Positions 43,922 through 53,763 of a stretch of 64,000 nt of DNA are shown piece after piece. The stretch comes from Cladorrhinum sp. PSN259 (Eukaryota > Ascomycota > Sordariomycetes > Sordariales > Podosporaceae): contig MU867078.1 of NCBI GenBank assembly GCA_033725935.1, forward strand, positions 62,001 to 126,000, written 5' to 3'. The position numbers and the translations under genes are program-made. Under the pieces are notes generated by a model. The model was not told where the DNA came from, did not search any database, and was given only the letters and a program-made list of their open reading frames with translations. Each line of letters starts with the position of its first letter. Positions within the stretch are counted from its first letter, which is position 1.

Positions 43922-44766
43922 GGTTGATGGCGTACTCCGCGGCTCTCTGACACCAGCGCGAGCTTATTCTTGGGGGACTTTCCTATTGTTTGTTACACAA
44001 TAGCGCGAGAGAGTAAGTGCCGCCGATGTAAATAGCCTTTTAAAACTAAATAACTGAATAAAATGAGCAGGAGAAGAGCAAGCCAACTTGGCTTCCTCAA
44101 GATTGACCTGAAACTCATCAAGTCCCCCGGAACAACAGTGATCGAGATCGAGCATTGAAAGAGAGCCAACAACGACAGCAGAGAAATATTATTGCTCCTC
44201 CGTTTGCGCGGAAAAGGGAGAAACAATTTGTGGTACTCTGACGACCGGGCTTAAGACGGTTGTCGATGGTGGACGACGGTCGACACCGGACCTGTGTTTG
44301 GCGGGAAGCTTTCCGTGCCAAGTTTCACCCAGCTCAAGACACGGGGGTTGCCACACATTGGAGTTTGTTTCCAGAAATGGTCTTCGCGAAGATGCCCACA
44401 TTGTGTTGCGGCAATGAAATTGTTGTGGATTTCATCCTCGCAATATCTCGACATCTCAGCTCGAGGTTGACAGGTGCAAAAGAGGAAAGAGGTCGTCCAC
44501 TTAAAGACCCCTGTAGACGCTTTCAGACGAGCAGCTGGCCCAAGCGTTTAATGCCTAAATCGCTTAATCTACAGGGGGTGCCCAGGGAGGCACGATGAAG
44601 AACCTCCCCCGCCGCTAATTACATCATGTGTGCTACCTGCGCCGTCCGCTGTCGGTTGGTACCCAGGTAATCTCATACAAACTGGAACGCCGGGTTGGAT
44701 GATAATGGGAGATATCGAAACGACCAGTTGATGATTACGCCCTCGCACGAAATCTGATGATAAAAT
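43922..44766. other. Divergent region between the membrane protein gene and FIG4
   Basis: 845 bp. On the minus strand a short hydrophobic frame at about 44020-44120 (SWLALLLLILFSYLVL) might be part of a missing first exon of the membrane protein gene, but I could not find an in-phase splice. Confidence 0.4.
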
Positions 44767-47700
44767 ATGGCTGACGCAATCGAAGCGGACCTGGCCAGCG
44801 TCCATTCGATTGTCACTCCAACACCTACCGAAACATCTGCTCCTGTGTTTGTATCACACCCAACTCAAAATGGCACTCCCAGCGCCCCCGATGTCAGAGA
44901 TCCGCCAGAACCACCCGCACCCGTCTTATTCCCTCCACTACACAACAGTGCAGATGCAGAGTCGGTAACATCTGGAGGCACTGCTGCACCTTTGAGGAAA
45001 GGTGGTGGCGGTGTAAGGGACGACAACGACGAGGACGAACCAGCAGTTGCCCGTCCATTTCTCCGCACATCCAGTCCAGATCCGGCGTCATCTCGGCCGG
45101 GGCTGAACATGACAGTAGAAGAAGACGAGGATGAGGAAGCCCGTATTGGCGGGACCGATGGCGCGTTACCGAGGTCGAGGTTGATACACAAGATGCACAG
45201 GTTCAGCCTCTACGAAACCGCAAGTCGCTTCTACATCGTTGGCGGCGATGTCACCGAGAAGCGATACCGCATCCTCAAAATTGATCGCACAAATGACAAC
45301 GAGTCAGAGCTCAGCATCACCGATGACAAGACGGTATACTCGCAAAAAGATATGAACCAGCTGCTGGACACCATCGACGACGGGAACAGAGGGACCGGGG
45401 GTTTGAAACTGCGGTGCACCACCTGGGGTTTATTGGGATTCATAAAGTTTACCGGACCCTGGTACATGTTGTTGATCACCAAGAAGAGCACGGTCGCCAT
45501 GATAGGAGGCCATTATGTCTACCAAATCGACGGCACAGACCTTATACCCCTAACCTCTCCCGGGTTCAAGATGGAGCAGCGTAATGGAAACACCGAGGAA
45601 TCTCGATTCCTGGGCATTCTTAGCAACCTGGACTTGACCAGGTCATTCTATTACAGCTATTCATACGACATCACTCGCACTTTACAACACAACATCACCC
45701 GGGAAAGAGAGGCCCTGCTCAGTGGCCAACCCTGTGCCATTGATGATGACTTCAACTCCATGTTTGTATGGAACAACCACTTGCTCCAGCCCGTTGCAAA
45801 GGTTCTGAATGCGCCGTATGATTGGTGTCGGCCCATCATCCATGGCTACATTGATCAGGCAGCAGTCTCCGTCTATGGAAGAACAGCCCACATTACAGTC
45901 ATTGCTCGGCGGAGCCGATACTTTGCAGGTGCACGATTTCTGAAGCGAGGAGCCAATGATTTAGGCTATGTTGCGAACGACGTAGAAACGGAGCAAATCG
46001 TATCAGAGGCTTTGACGACCTCTTTCCATGCTCCTGGGCCGAAATATTTCGCAAGCCCGACTTACACATCTTACGTACAACATCGCGGCTCGATCCCCCT
46101 TTACTGGACCCAGGATAACACAGGCGTGACTCCCAAACCCATGATAGAGCTGAACCTTGTAGACCCTTTTTACACGGCAGCAGCGTTACACTTTGATAAC
46201 CTTTTTGAACGTTACGGGGCACCTATTTACGCTTTGAACTTGGTCAAAGCTCGTGAACGCACTCCACGGGAGAGCAAACTGCTGGAAGAGTACACGAAAG
46301 CCATCAACTATCTCAACCAATTCTTACCAGAAGATCGCAAGATTGTCCATCGAGCGTGGGACATGTCCCGCGCCGCCAAGAGCCGCGATCAGGACGTGAT
46401 TGGTACGCTCGAGAACATCGCCGAGGACGTTATGACGACGACCGGCTTCTTCCACAACGGAGATGGACACACTTCTCCTATCCGTGTACAAAATGGTGTG
46501 GCCCGGACGAACTGCATCGATTGTCTGGACAGAACCAATGCCGCGCAGTTTGTCATTGGGAAACGAGCACTTGGCCACCAACTTCATGCGCTCGGCATCC
46601 TGGGAGACACGACGGTCAATTACGATACGGATGCGGTCAATCTATTCACACACATGTACCACGACCATGGCGATACCATTGCCGTGCAGTATGGTGGCTC
46701 ACAACTGGTCAATACTATGGAGACGTACCGCAAGATCAACCAGTGGACGAGCCATTCCCGTGATATGATCGAGAGTTTCAAGCGGTACTACAATAACTCT
46801 TTCCTGGACGGACAGCGTCAGGAGGCTTATAATCTGTTCTTGGGCAATTACATCTTTGCTCAGGGACAGCCCATGCTGTGGGATCTGGTCACGGACTATT
46901 ACCTCCACCACGAGGATCCTCGGACGTGGCTGGGGAAGATAAAACGAGACTACATACACTGGTACACCCCTGAATTCCTCAAGCCGCGAGTCTTGCAGCC
47001 GTACGCTCCGGTAGCAAAGGGGATCCCTACTTCAAAGCCAGTGGCAGCATATGACGACTACTGGCTAGAGTACTACCGCCCATCCACTTTATCCTCCTTT
47101 CTCAAAATGTTCCCATGCAAAATGAACTCGACAATCAAATACATCCCCTTTAAGTCCACGCTAGAGGGCCGCTATGATCTCAGTCCGTTCCGCGTGCGAA
47201 CAGAAGTAGGTGACGCCGAAGCTCAAGAGAAAAAGAAACCAGTCAAGAAGGAAGTGACTATCGTCGCTCCGCACGATATGGTCCGTTTAGCTGGCGGTGA
47301 CGATGGATATAGTTCGTCCGTCAATGAGAAAAATGCCGCGCCATCCACTTCTACCACGACAGCAGCAACCCGCAGCGGCATATCCTTCCACCGTTGGCTC
47401 CAGACAGACAAACACGCCACCACAAACGGCAACGGAGCTACCCACGGCATCATGAAGGGTGGGACTGCTTCTTCCTCAAATAATTACAATAACAATTCCG
47501 GTGACGAAGACTTCAAGAAATCCGCCCTCGAAAAATCGCGCGCCGCTCAGTGGACGTTCACGCAAGTCGTGCATGAGAGCCTCAACCCCAAAGTCAGCAC
47601 CTCGGAAGCAGGAGACTACGCGCGGTACATCAGCCACCCGCAAAACTTGCCATTGGTAGTCTCTACCGAGATCCCTGCTTCAGAAATCGAGCCGGAATAC

Positions 47701-47934
47701 CAAGAGTACATCAACGGCAGCTGGCAATACGAAGGGCTGGACATCACTAATGGCTTCACGGCCAACGGAACCAGTGATCACGAGGAAGAAGGAGACTGGT
47801 CTCTTTATTTCGATACAGTCCATATCGCAGATAACCCTCTCACAGTAACAGAAGAAGATTCACAGAAAAAGAGGTACAAGGCATACAGGAAGTGGTTGAG
47901 GGGTAAGAGTCTGTTTAAGCAGCCGGTTGATTAG
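44767..47934 (+). CDS. FIG4: SAC-domain polyphosphoinositide phosphatase Fig4
   Basis: A single exon of 1055 codons. After a disordered acidic N-terminus (residues 1-135) the SAC domain begins with RFSLYETASRFYIVGGD. The catalytic CX5R motif is C583-IDCLD-R589 within RTNCIDCLDRTNAAQF. The downstream ETYRKINQWTSHSRDMIESFKRYYNN and the long C-terminal region are typical of Fig4 rather than Sac1, and there is no C-terminal transmembrane pair. Fig4 removes the 5-phosphate of PtdIns(3,5)P2 on the vacuole or endosome and, with Vac14, also activates the Fab1 kinase. The tail ends YRKWLRGKSLFKQPVD. The same frame continues open for 101 codons after the TAG stop (see findings). Confidence 0.96.
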   Translation: MADAIEADLASVHSIVTPTPTETSAPVFVSHPTQNGTPSAPDVRDPPEPPAPVLFPPLHNSADAESVTSGGTAAPLRKGGGGVRDDNDEDEPAVARPFLRTSSPDPASSRPGLNMTVEEDEDEEARIGGTDGALPRSRLIHKMHRFSLYETASRFYIVGGDVTEKRYRILKIDRTNDNESELSITDDKTVYSQKDMNQLLDTIDDGNRGTGGLKLRCTTWGLLGFIKFTGPWYMLLITKKSTVAMIGGHYVYQIDGTDLIPLTSPGFKMEQRNGNTEESRFLGILSNLDLTRSFYYSYSYDITRTLQHNITREREALLSGQPCAIDDDFNSMFVWNNHLLQPVAKVLNAPYDWCRPIIHGYIDQAAVSVYGRTAHITVIARRSRYFAGARFLKRGANDLGYVANDVETEQIVSEALTTSFHAPGPKYFASPTYTSYVQHRGSIPLYWTQDNTGVTPKPMIELNLVDPFYTAAALHFDNLFERYGAPIYALNLVKARERTPRESKLLEEYTKAINYLNQFLPEDRKIVHRAWDMSRAAKSRDQDVIGTLENIAEDVMTTTGFFHNGDGHTSPIRVQNGVARTNCIDCLDRTNAAQFVIGKRALGHQLHALGILGDTTVNYDTDAVNLFTHMYHDHGDTIAVQYGGSQLVNTMETYRKINQWTSHSRDMIESFKRYYNNSFLDGQRQEAYNLFLGNYIFAQGQPMLWDLVTDYYLHHEDPRTWLGKIKRDYIHWYTPEFLKPRVLQPYAPVAKGIPTSKPVAAYDDYWLEYYRPSTLSSFLKMFPCKMNSTIKYIPFKSTLEGRYDLSPFRVRTEVGDAEAQEKKKPVKKEVTIVAPHDMVRLAGGDDGYSSSVNEKNAAPSTSTTTAATRSGISFHRWLQTDKHATTNGNGATHGIMKGGTASSSNNYNNNSGDEDFKKSALEKSRAAQWTFTQVVHESLNPKVSTSEAGDYARYISHPQNLPLVVSTEIPASEIEPEYQEYINGSWQYEGLDITNGFTANGTSDHEEEGDWSLYFDTVHIADNPLTVTEEDSQKKRYKAYRKWLRGKSLFKQPVD

Positions 47935-48240
47935 GAGATATCGGTTGCGAATAATAATACTCTTGCTGCTACAATAACAACAAGTGCTGCGTCTTCTTGT
48001 TTGCCTTCGCCTATGAATAGTCCCGGGATTATTATGGATGCTGTGAGTCCCGCTTCCGGCGTGGGACTGGGGATAGCCACTTCTAGTCTGCAGAAGGGGA
48101 AGGGCAAAGAGAAAATAACATCGCCAGAGACGGTTCCTTCTGGATCAAAGGGGAAACAAGTTGTGAGAGACGGGGTGAGGGAGAGGATGATGACGAGTCC
48201 GCTGAGTTTAAGACGGCGGAGAGGAGGCGGGATGAAGTGA
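47935..48240 (+). other. In-frame open extension after the FIG4 stop
   Basis: Directly after the TAG at 47932-47934 the same frame runs 101 sense codons to TGA at 48238-48240. The encoded stretch is Ser/Pro/Lys-rich with a basic end (SLRRRRGGGMK). Its second half overlaps the antisense TTI2 coding end at 48083. It could be a readthrough extension, a decayed tail, or chance. Confidence 0.3.
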
Positions 48241-49964
48241 TTAGTTCTTTTTCGATTTCCAAGAGGGGGTTGTCCGAAGGCAGGTTAAGCCAGCATAGGA
48301 CGAGAGCGTTGAGTATCTCATCCTGGTATGCCGGAACCCGAGGCCAGCAGTTTGTGAGCACGGCTTGGAGGGTTTTGATTGCGGACAACAATGTCTCGGG
48401 TGACGCGGGCGCAAAGGGGTCGGTCAGGGTTGTTGTTATCAAAGAAGGGATGATGTCCTTGAGGTGCTTGACGGCGTGGATACCCATTTGGCTTAGAATT
48501 TGCTGGGTCCAGTGGTTGAGTACCTGGACGATTCGGAGGTGTTCTTTAGCGTGGAAGTGACCCTCAAAGATCCCTTGCCGGATGATTTTGTCTAGCAAGG
48601 CATTCGGGGAAGATGATGACTTGGAAGCGAGAGTGAGGAGAGCTTCATATGCTGGGTTTAGAAGTTGAACGGACTCGTCGACTGGGGTCAAGCTGGGGAG
48701 GTACGTTAGGGTGGGGAAAATTGCGTCTTCGAATACTTTGTTAAGACCTGTTGATTGTAGGGTCTGCTTGGGAAGCTTGAGGAGAAAAGAGTTGAGAATT
48801 TGCAGGCCTGTGGAGCGGATGGGGGTTGAGTTGTCGTCTACTAGTGTTAGGAGAACGGGAATGTAGAGTGGCCAGGTGGTGGAGATTAGTGCCTCCTTTT
48901 TAGTAGAAGAATGTTAGTTTCATGGGTGTCTGAAGGAAATTGGAATAATTATACGGGTTATGAAATATGAGGGGAATGGATAGACGTACATCTGCTTCCT
49001 TGACTGCCCATGATACTACGGGGACTGCTCTCAGATCGGTGAACTTCCACGGTTTGGTGAGTGATGTATCGTCTGGGATTCCTCCGCGGCCGTCTTCTTG
49101 ATTTGGGTCGGTGTAGGCTGCTTTGCGGCCCGAAGATGTGACAGATGCTGGTTTGGATTTGGAGAAAAGGGGACGGAGGTATTGTTGGAGGACTTGTTTG
49201 GGGATGAATTCCTCTTTTTTGAGGTTTGTCGTAGTGGTGGTGAATTGGGTGGTGAGGATTACCGAAGCCAGTCGAGCGGATTCGGGGGTTGTCCATTTTT
49301 GGGAGCAGGGGTTTGTTGTGAATGAGATGATGGTGAGGAGAACCTGGGTGTCTAGTTGGGTGGCGGAGGAGATGAGGTTGGTGAGGGCCGATATGGCCTG
49401 GACGCCGAGGTGTGAGACGACCAGAGAGTGTTGGGTTTGACGAGTGATGAATGCGGTGAGGTTATCGTTGAATGCTGGGATTCATGTAAGTAAGTATATA
49501 GGTTGGTGGTGGATGGTTGAAGGGGGAGGGCAACGACTCACCTGCATTGAGCTTTATGTCGTCGTTTTTGATTGAGGGGACTATGGGTGAGATGAGTTGA
49601 GAGATGATGAGGGCCAGGGCATGAGCAGCTGAATCTTGGTTCTCATCTGAAGTTGCCTGGATCTTGTCGGGCTGTTGTAGACAGGTGAGGATGGCTTGGA
49701 GTAGTGTCTGTGTCTCTTTGGTGTTTATGGTTTTTGATAGCTTGGCCTTCTCAACGGCTTGCTGGACGCTGGCCAACAGCTCGCTTACTGTGAATGACTC
49801 GGGAATATCTGGTTTTTCAAGTTAGTGTCAGCTCTTAGAACTGAGAGATAGAAGTTTTGAGAATTTCCGATATTACATTTTGAGAGGTCTTCACCGGGTA
49901 TCTCAACCAGTCTGGATGAGCCCTGGGTTGGGATCGAGTCGAGCAGTTCGTTGAACCAGGACAT
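48083..49964 (-). CDS. TTI2: Tel2-interacting protein 2 (TTI2), TTT complex
   Basis: Four minus-strand exons: 49964-49877, 49808-49542, 49474-48990 and 48895-48083, giving 550 aa. The protein starts MSWFNELLDSIPTQGSS. Joins keep phase: EDLSK-YIPESFTVSELL, IKLNA-FNDNLTAF and WAVKEAD-EALISTTWPLYIP. It is an all-helical repeat protein. The combination KPWKFTDLRAVPVVSWAV, then LLTLVDDNSTPIRSTGLQIL, and TLLSAIKTLQAVLTNCWPR matches the Tti2 family. Tti2 joins Tel2 and Tti1 in the TTT co-chaperone that matures PI3K-like kinases (TOR, ATM/ATR) with Hsp90. The last intron uses an AAAAG acceptor preceded by a CTAAC branch point. It converges on FIG4, with 148 bp between the two stop codons. Confidence 0.85.
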
Positions 49965-50688
49965 GATGGGGAAAGGGTCGATAATCCCTCTTGGAGATAA
50001 GCTGGTGTTGACAAAACTGAGTCCGTAAATGAGAATGAGTGCTCAACTTTGATGGTTGCCAAAAACACCATGGAGTGACGAGGAACTTTTCTGTTGTTGT
50101 GATGAATTCGAACTCGCAGGCAGCGGTTGACGGGAGTCTGAGGTGAAAGTGAGGTTCCGACTTTCAGTGGGGTTCCCATGCCTCTGGGCGGGTTCGGGGT
50201 TTGTCACCGCCTGTATTTACAGCGCTCATATTCTCCTCTCGGTTGCCCGGGCTTCCACTGCAGACTTCCATTGCCGACGAAGGAGAAAACACCATCGATC
50301 TCCATTCTAGCCTTTCACATCAATTACTTGATGCTATAACTTTGTACTCTATTGTTAGTTCGGGAAGCAATACAAAATACTACGTGACCTAAATAGAAGA
50401 AGCATGCTGCTGTGTTCATATCATCATTCTTGCCCATACTTCATTTCATGATGGGTTTCCATCTGCTCTTTCCGTCTACTCTAGCATCATGTCCGGCAAT
50501 AAACCAATTTTGCGGCCGCTTTCATCGCTCAGTCTGTGTAACGCCATGCGCTGCAGCGGCCAATCAACAGCCGCCATCGGCGAGGGCGACACCAACAACT
50601 GCCTGTCTTCGGGTCTTCAGCATCTAAATAACTGCCATGCAACAACCGGGCATGTTATCTACCAGCTTATACTTTCCAGTCGAAAGGG
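49965..50688. other. Divergent promoter of TTI2 and glucosidase I
   Basis: 0.72 kb, no gene supported. Short frames before 50689 contain several ATGs out of phase with glucosidase I. Confidence 0.45.
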
Positions 50689-53192
50689 ATGACTTCAATT
50701 CTTCTTGGTATTATTTTCTTGTACACTCTTGTTCCTCACGTCCACGCACACAACTCGTCTTGGTCAACATGGGGACCATATCGTCCAAATCTGTACCTGG
50801 GAGTTCGTCCACTAATCCCAAAGACCCTTCTTATGGGTGTCATGTGGGCCAGTGGTGATGACAGACCAAAAATGCTGAGGAGTAAGTCTTTATCTGAAAA
50901 TAGAAAGTATCCTCACTTACACGACTTACAGCACTTCGCGATACATGCGAGCAGAATGATGGCATGCAAGGGTACGGCTGGTCATTCTACGATACCCGTG
51001 TTGGAGGTTCTCAACTTATACACGATGAGAAACTCGAGATTGATCTTACGACAGACTTTCTCAAATCCGCCGATGGAGCTAGCTGGGCTGTCCGTGTCAG
51101 AGGTGCCCCGAGGTCACGTTCCTCGAACGTAAAGACCTCAGTCATATTTCATGTTACTGTTGAAGAGGAAGGCAAAGTCATCATTTGTGAAGACGGAACC
51201 AGAGGTAGCAATGAGAGTGAAGCATTTTGCCGTGGAAAGTTATCAGCCCTTGGCAATTTCGAGTTCAAGGTCTTGGCTGACCAAGAGAACAAGGCCTTAC
51301 ACGACACAGCCATGAACAGCTTACAGGTCTCGGAAGACATGTTATGGCAGGCAAAGTCTGTTTTCATAAACCGAGTCAGAGCTGCTGATGGAAGTCGAGC
51401 CTCGAACGTTGCTGTGGAACACAAGCCTGGCGGTGGGAACATGCACTTCATCCAGATGACCTTTCAAGGGCCTTTCACAGCCATATTCACCTACAACTCA
51501 AACGGAAAATCTCCACTAGATAGAGAAGGAGTTTATCTTGGTCTTCGGGAGCTTCAGTCGACATTGCCAACCAATGTAAACAAGGCCTTTCCCAGAGCGT
51601 CCCCCTTCAAGGGAGCGGAATATGGGCGCTTCACACAGGAGGCACTGTCGAATTTGTTGGGCGGCCTAGGCTTCTTCCACGGAGATGCAAAAGTCGACTA
51701 TACACATGCTCCTGAGTACGAAGAAACGGAGCCTGACTTCTGGGTAAAAGCAGCATCCGCCATGACCAAAGCAACCATCACAAACACAAAACCCTTGACT
51801 CTTCTATCTCACATCCCTTCCCGCCCCTTCTTCCCTCGTGGCTTCCTCTGGGACGAAGGCTTTCACCTGCTCCCAGTTATCGAATGGGACCTCGACTTGG
51901 CTATCTCAGTTCTTCAAAGTTGGCTCGACATAATGGACGACAACGGCTGGATTGCACGCGAACAGATCCTCGGCCCAGAGGCACGAAGCAAGGTCCCCCG
52001 GGAATTCCAAGTCCAATACCCTCACTACGCCAACCCTCCAACCCTCATTGCTCTCGTCATGCCAGCTATTTTCTTTAAGCTCACTAAGGTATCTCCTTAC
52101 TATGGCCACCCGTCTACCCACCTTAACTCTCCTAAGCCCCTTCTTAAGGCCCTATACCCCCTTTTAGGCAAACATTACAACTGGTTCCGCCGCACCCAAT
52201 CAGGATCTATTCCCAATACCTACCGCTGGCGAGGACGTACCCCTACCCACACCTTAACGAGCGGGCTAGACGACTATCCCCGTCCTCAACCCCCCAGTCC
52301 CTCGGAAATACACCTCGACGCCCTAGCATGGGTAGGCGGCTCAGCTTTGGCCCTCCTCCAACTTAGCAACTACCTCAACGTGACCACCGACACCTCTATC
52401 TACTCGTCCCACTTGAAAGCCATCCATCGAAATCTCGACAAACTCCACTGGGACCAGGCATCCCAAACCTACTGCGACGCCACCCTATCCCCAAGCCACA
52501 CACTAACATGCCACGAGGGCTACCTCTCCCTCTTTCTCCTTTTCCTCGGCTTAGTCCAACCCACGCACCCCAACTTCCCATCCATCCTCGATTCCGTTGA
52601 GCGACTTTTGACTCCTTACGGAATCCGCAGCCTGTCCGCACTGGACTCGGGCTACGGAAGAGGCGACAACTACTGGCGCGGAGCGGTATGGATGAACCTG
52701 AACGTCCTGGCCGTGCTTCAACTGCATAAAATTGGGACTGAACCGCCGCATATTACCACCAGAAGTGAAGTCCAGAAACGAGTTTTAACACTTGGTAAAG
52801 AATTAAGAGAGCAGATAGTAGAAACGGTGTATAAAAGCTGGCAGGAAACAGGTTTCTTCTGGGAACAATACGACGATAAAACGGGCCAAGGGAAAGGAAG
52901 TAGGGGGTTCACGGGGTGGACTGCTTGTGTTGTTTTGATCATGGGGTTGGAGTTTGGTGAGATGGACGATAAAGATACGCAGGAGATGATACAGCAGAAT
53001 CGATTGAAGGCTGTGGTTCCAGTAGCGATTATGTGGATTGTCGTCTTGATCAGCATTGGGCTGGTGGGCGGGTTGGTTGCTAATGGTGTGAAGGTTTATG
53101 GCAGGAGGAGGGGGGCAAGGCGGAGAGGTGGGAAGCGCTATGAGCCTGTACCGCAGGGCGTTGAGTTGGATGAGAGGAGAAGGATAGATTGA
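50689..53192 (+). CDS. CWH41: Processing alpha-glucosidase I (mannosyl-oligosaccharide glucosidase, GH63)
   Basis: Two exons, 50689-50881 and 50932-53192, giving 817 aa; the 50-bp intron joins RPKMLR-TLRDTCEQNDGMQGYGW. The N-terminus MTSILLGIIFLYTLVPHVHAH is a signal peptide or anchor. GH63 signatures follow: NSSWSTWGPYRPNLYLGVR, SRPFFPRGFLWDEGFHLLPV (catalytic domain) and RGDNYWRGAVWMNLNVLA, ending FWEQYDDKTGQGKGSRGFTGWTACV. The enzyme removes the outermost glucose from Glc3Man9GlcNAc2 in the ER lumen, the first trimming step of N-glycans. Unlike the usual type II layout, a second strong hydrophobic helix lies near the C-terminus (about residues 759-783, VVPVAIMWIVVLISIGLVGG), followed by an Arg-rich tail. 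It converges on the Ynd1 gene. Confidence 0.96.
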
Positions 53193-53763
53193 TTGATTGA
53201 TTCAAATCCGACAGGAGTTGATGATGAGAAGGAAGTGGTTTTCTTCAGTAACTTCTTTGTAATTCCAAATGTATAAATTATAAACAATTCCAGCAACCAG
53301 CATTTGCCAGCAAAAAATACTAGAATGAAGAAGGCAAGAAACTCCCTAAGCTATACCGAAAACAATCCATGACAACTTGGTGCGACATCCAATCATTCCC
53401 AGCTTTGTTTTCCATCATACCCTTCTCCTAGAACCATCCTTGCTTTTCTTCTTGTTTTCCTTCTTCCACATCCTTCCTTCGTCCCTCATACAATCAGCCA
53501 GTAAAAGGAATAAAATGTAATGCTTTACAAAGCTGTAAACAGAGAAGAAGACAACCCCCAAAAGAAGAAATAGAGAAGCAAAAACAAAAATGCTACTAAC
53601 TAAAATGAATAAATATATACTACGCCACCCCAAATAGAATTAAATCAAAAATAAAACAAAACGCTTTTGATGTTCCCCATTAAAAAGATACGCAATCCCA
53701 ACAAAACTCTCAATAAAAGAAGAGGAACACAGACAAGACACCTCCATTCCCTCATATAGATCA
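53193..53763. other. Convergent 3' flanks, no gene seen
   Basis: AT-rich 3' flanks of glucosidase I and Ynd1. Confidence 0.5.

Noticed and set aside
47903..47988. Possible intron removing the FIG4 stop (GTAAGA donor at 47903)
   Set aside because: No acceptor downstream restores the frame in phase, and it would delete the conserved-looking KSLFK end.
48001..48240. Separate small gene starting at the ATG-like codon 48001
   Set aside because: It begins with TTG and is the continuation of the FIG4 frame after its stop, so it is treated there.
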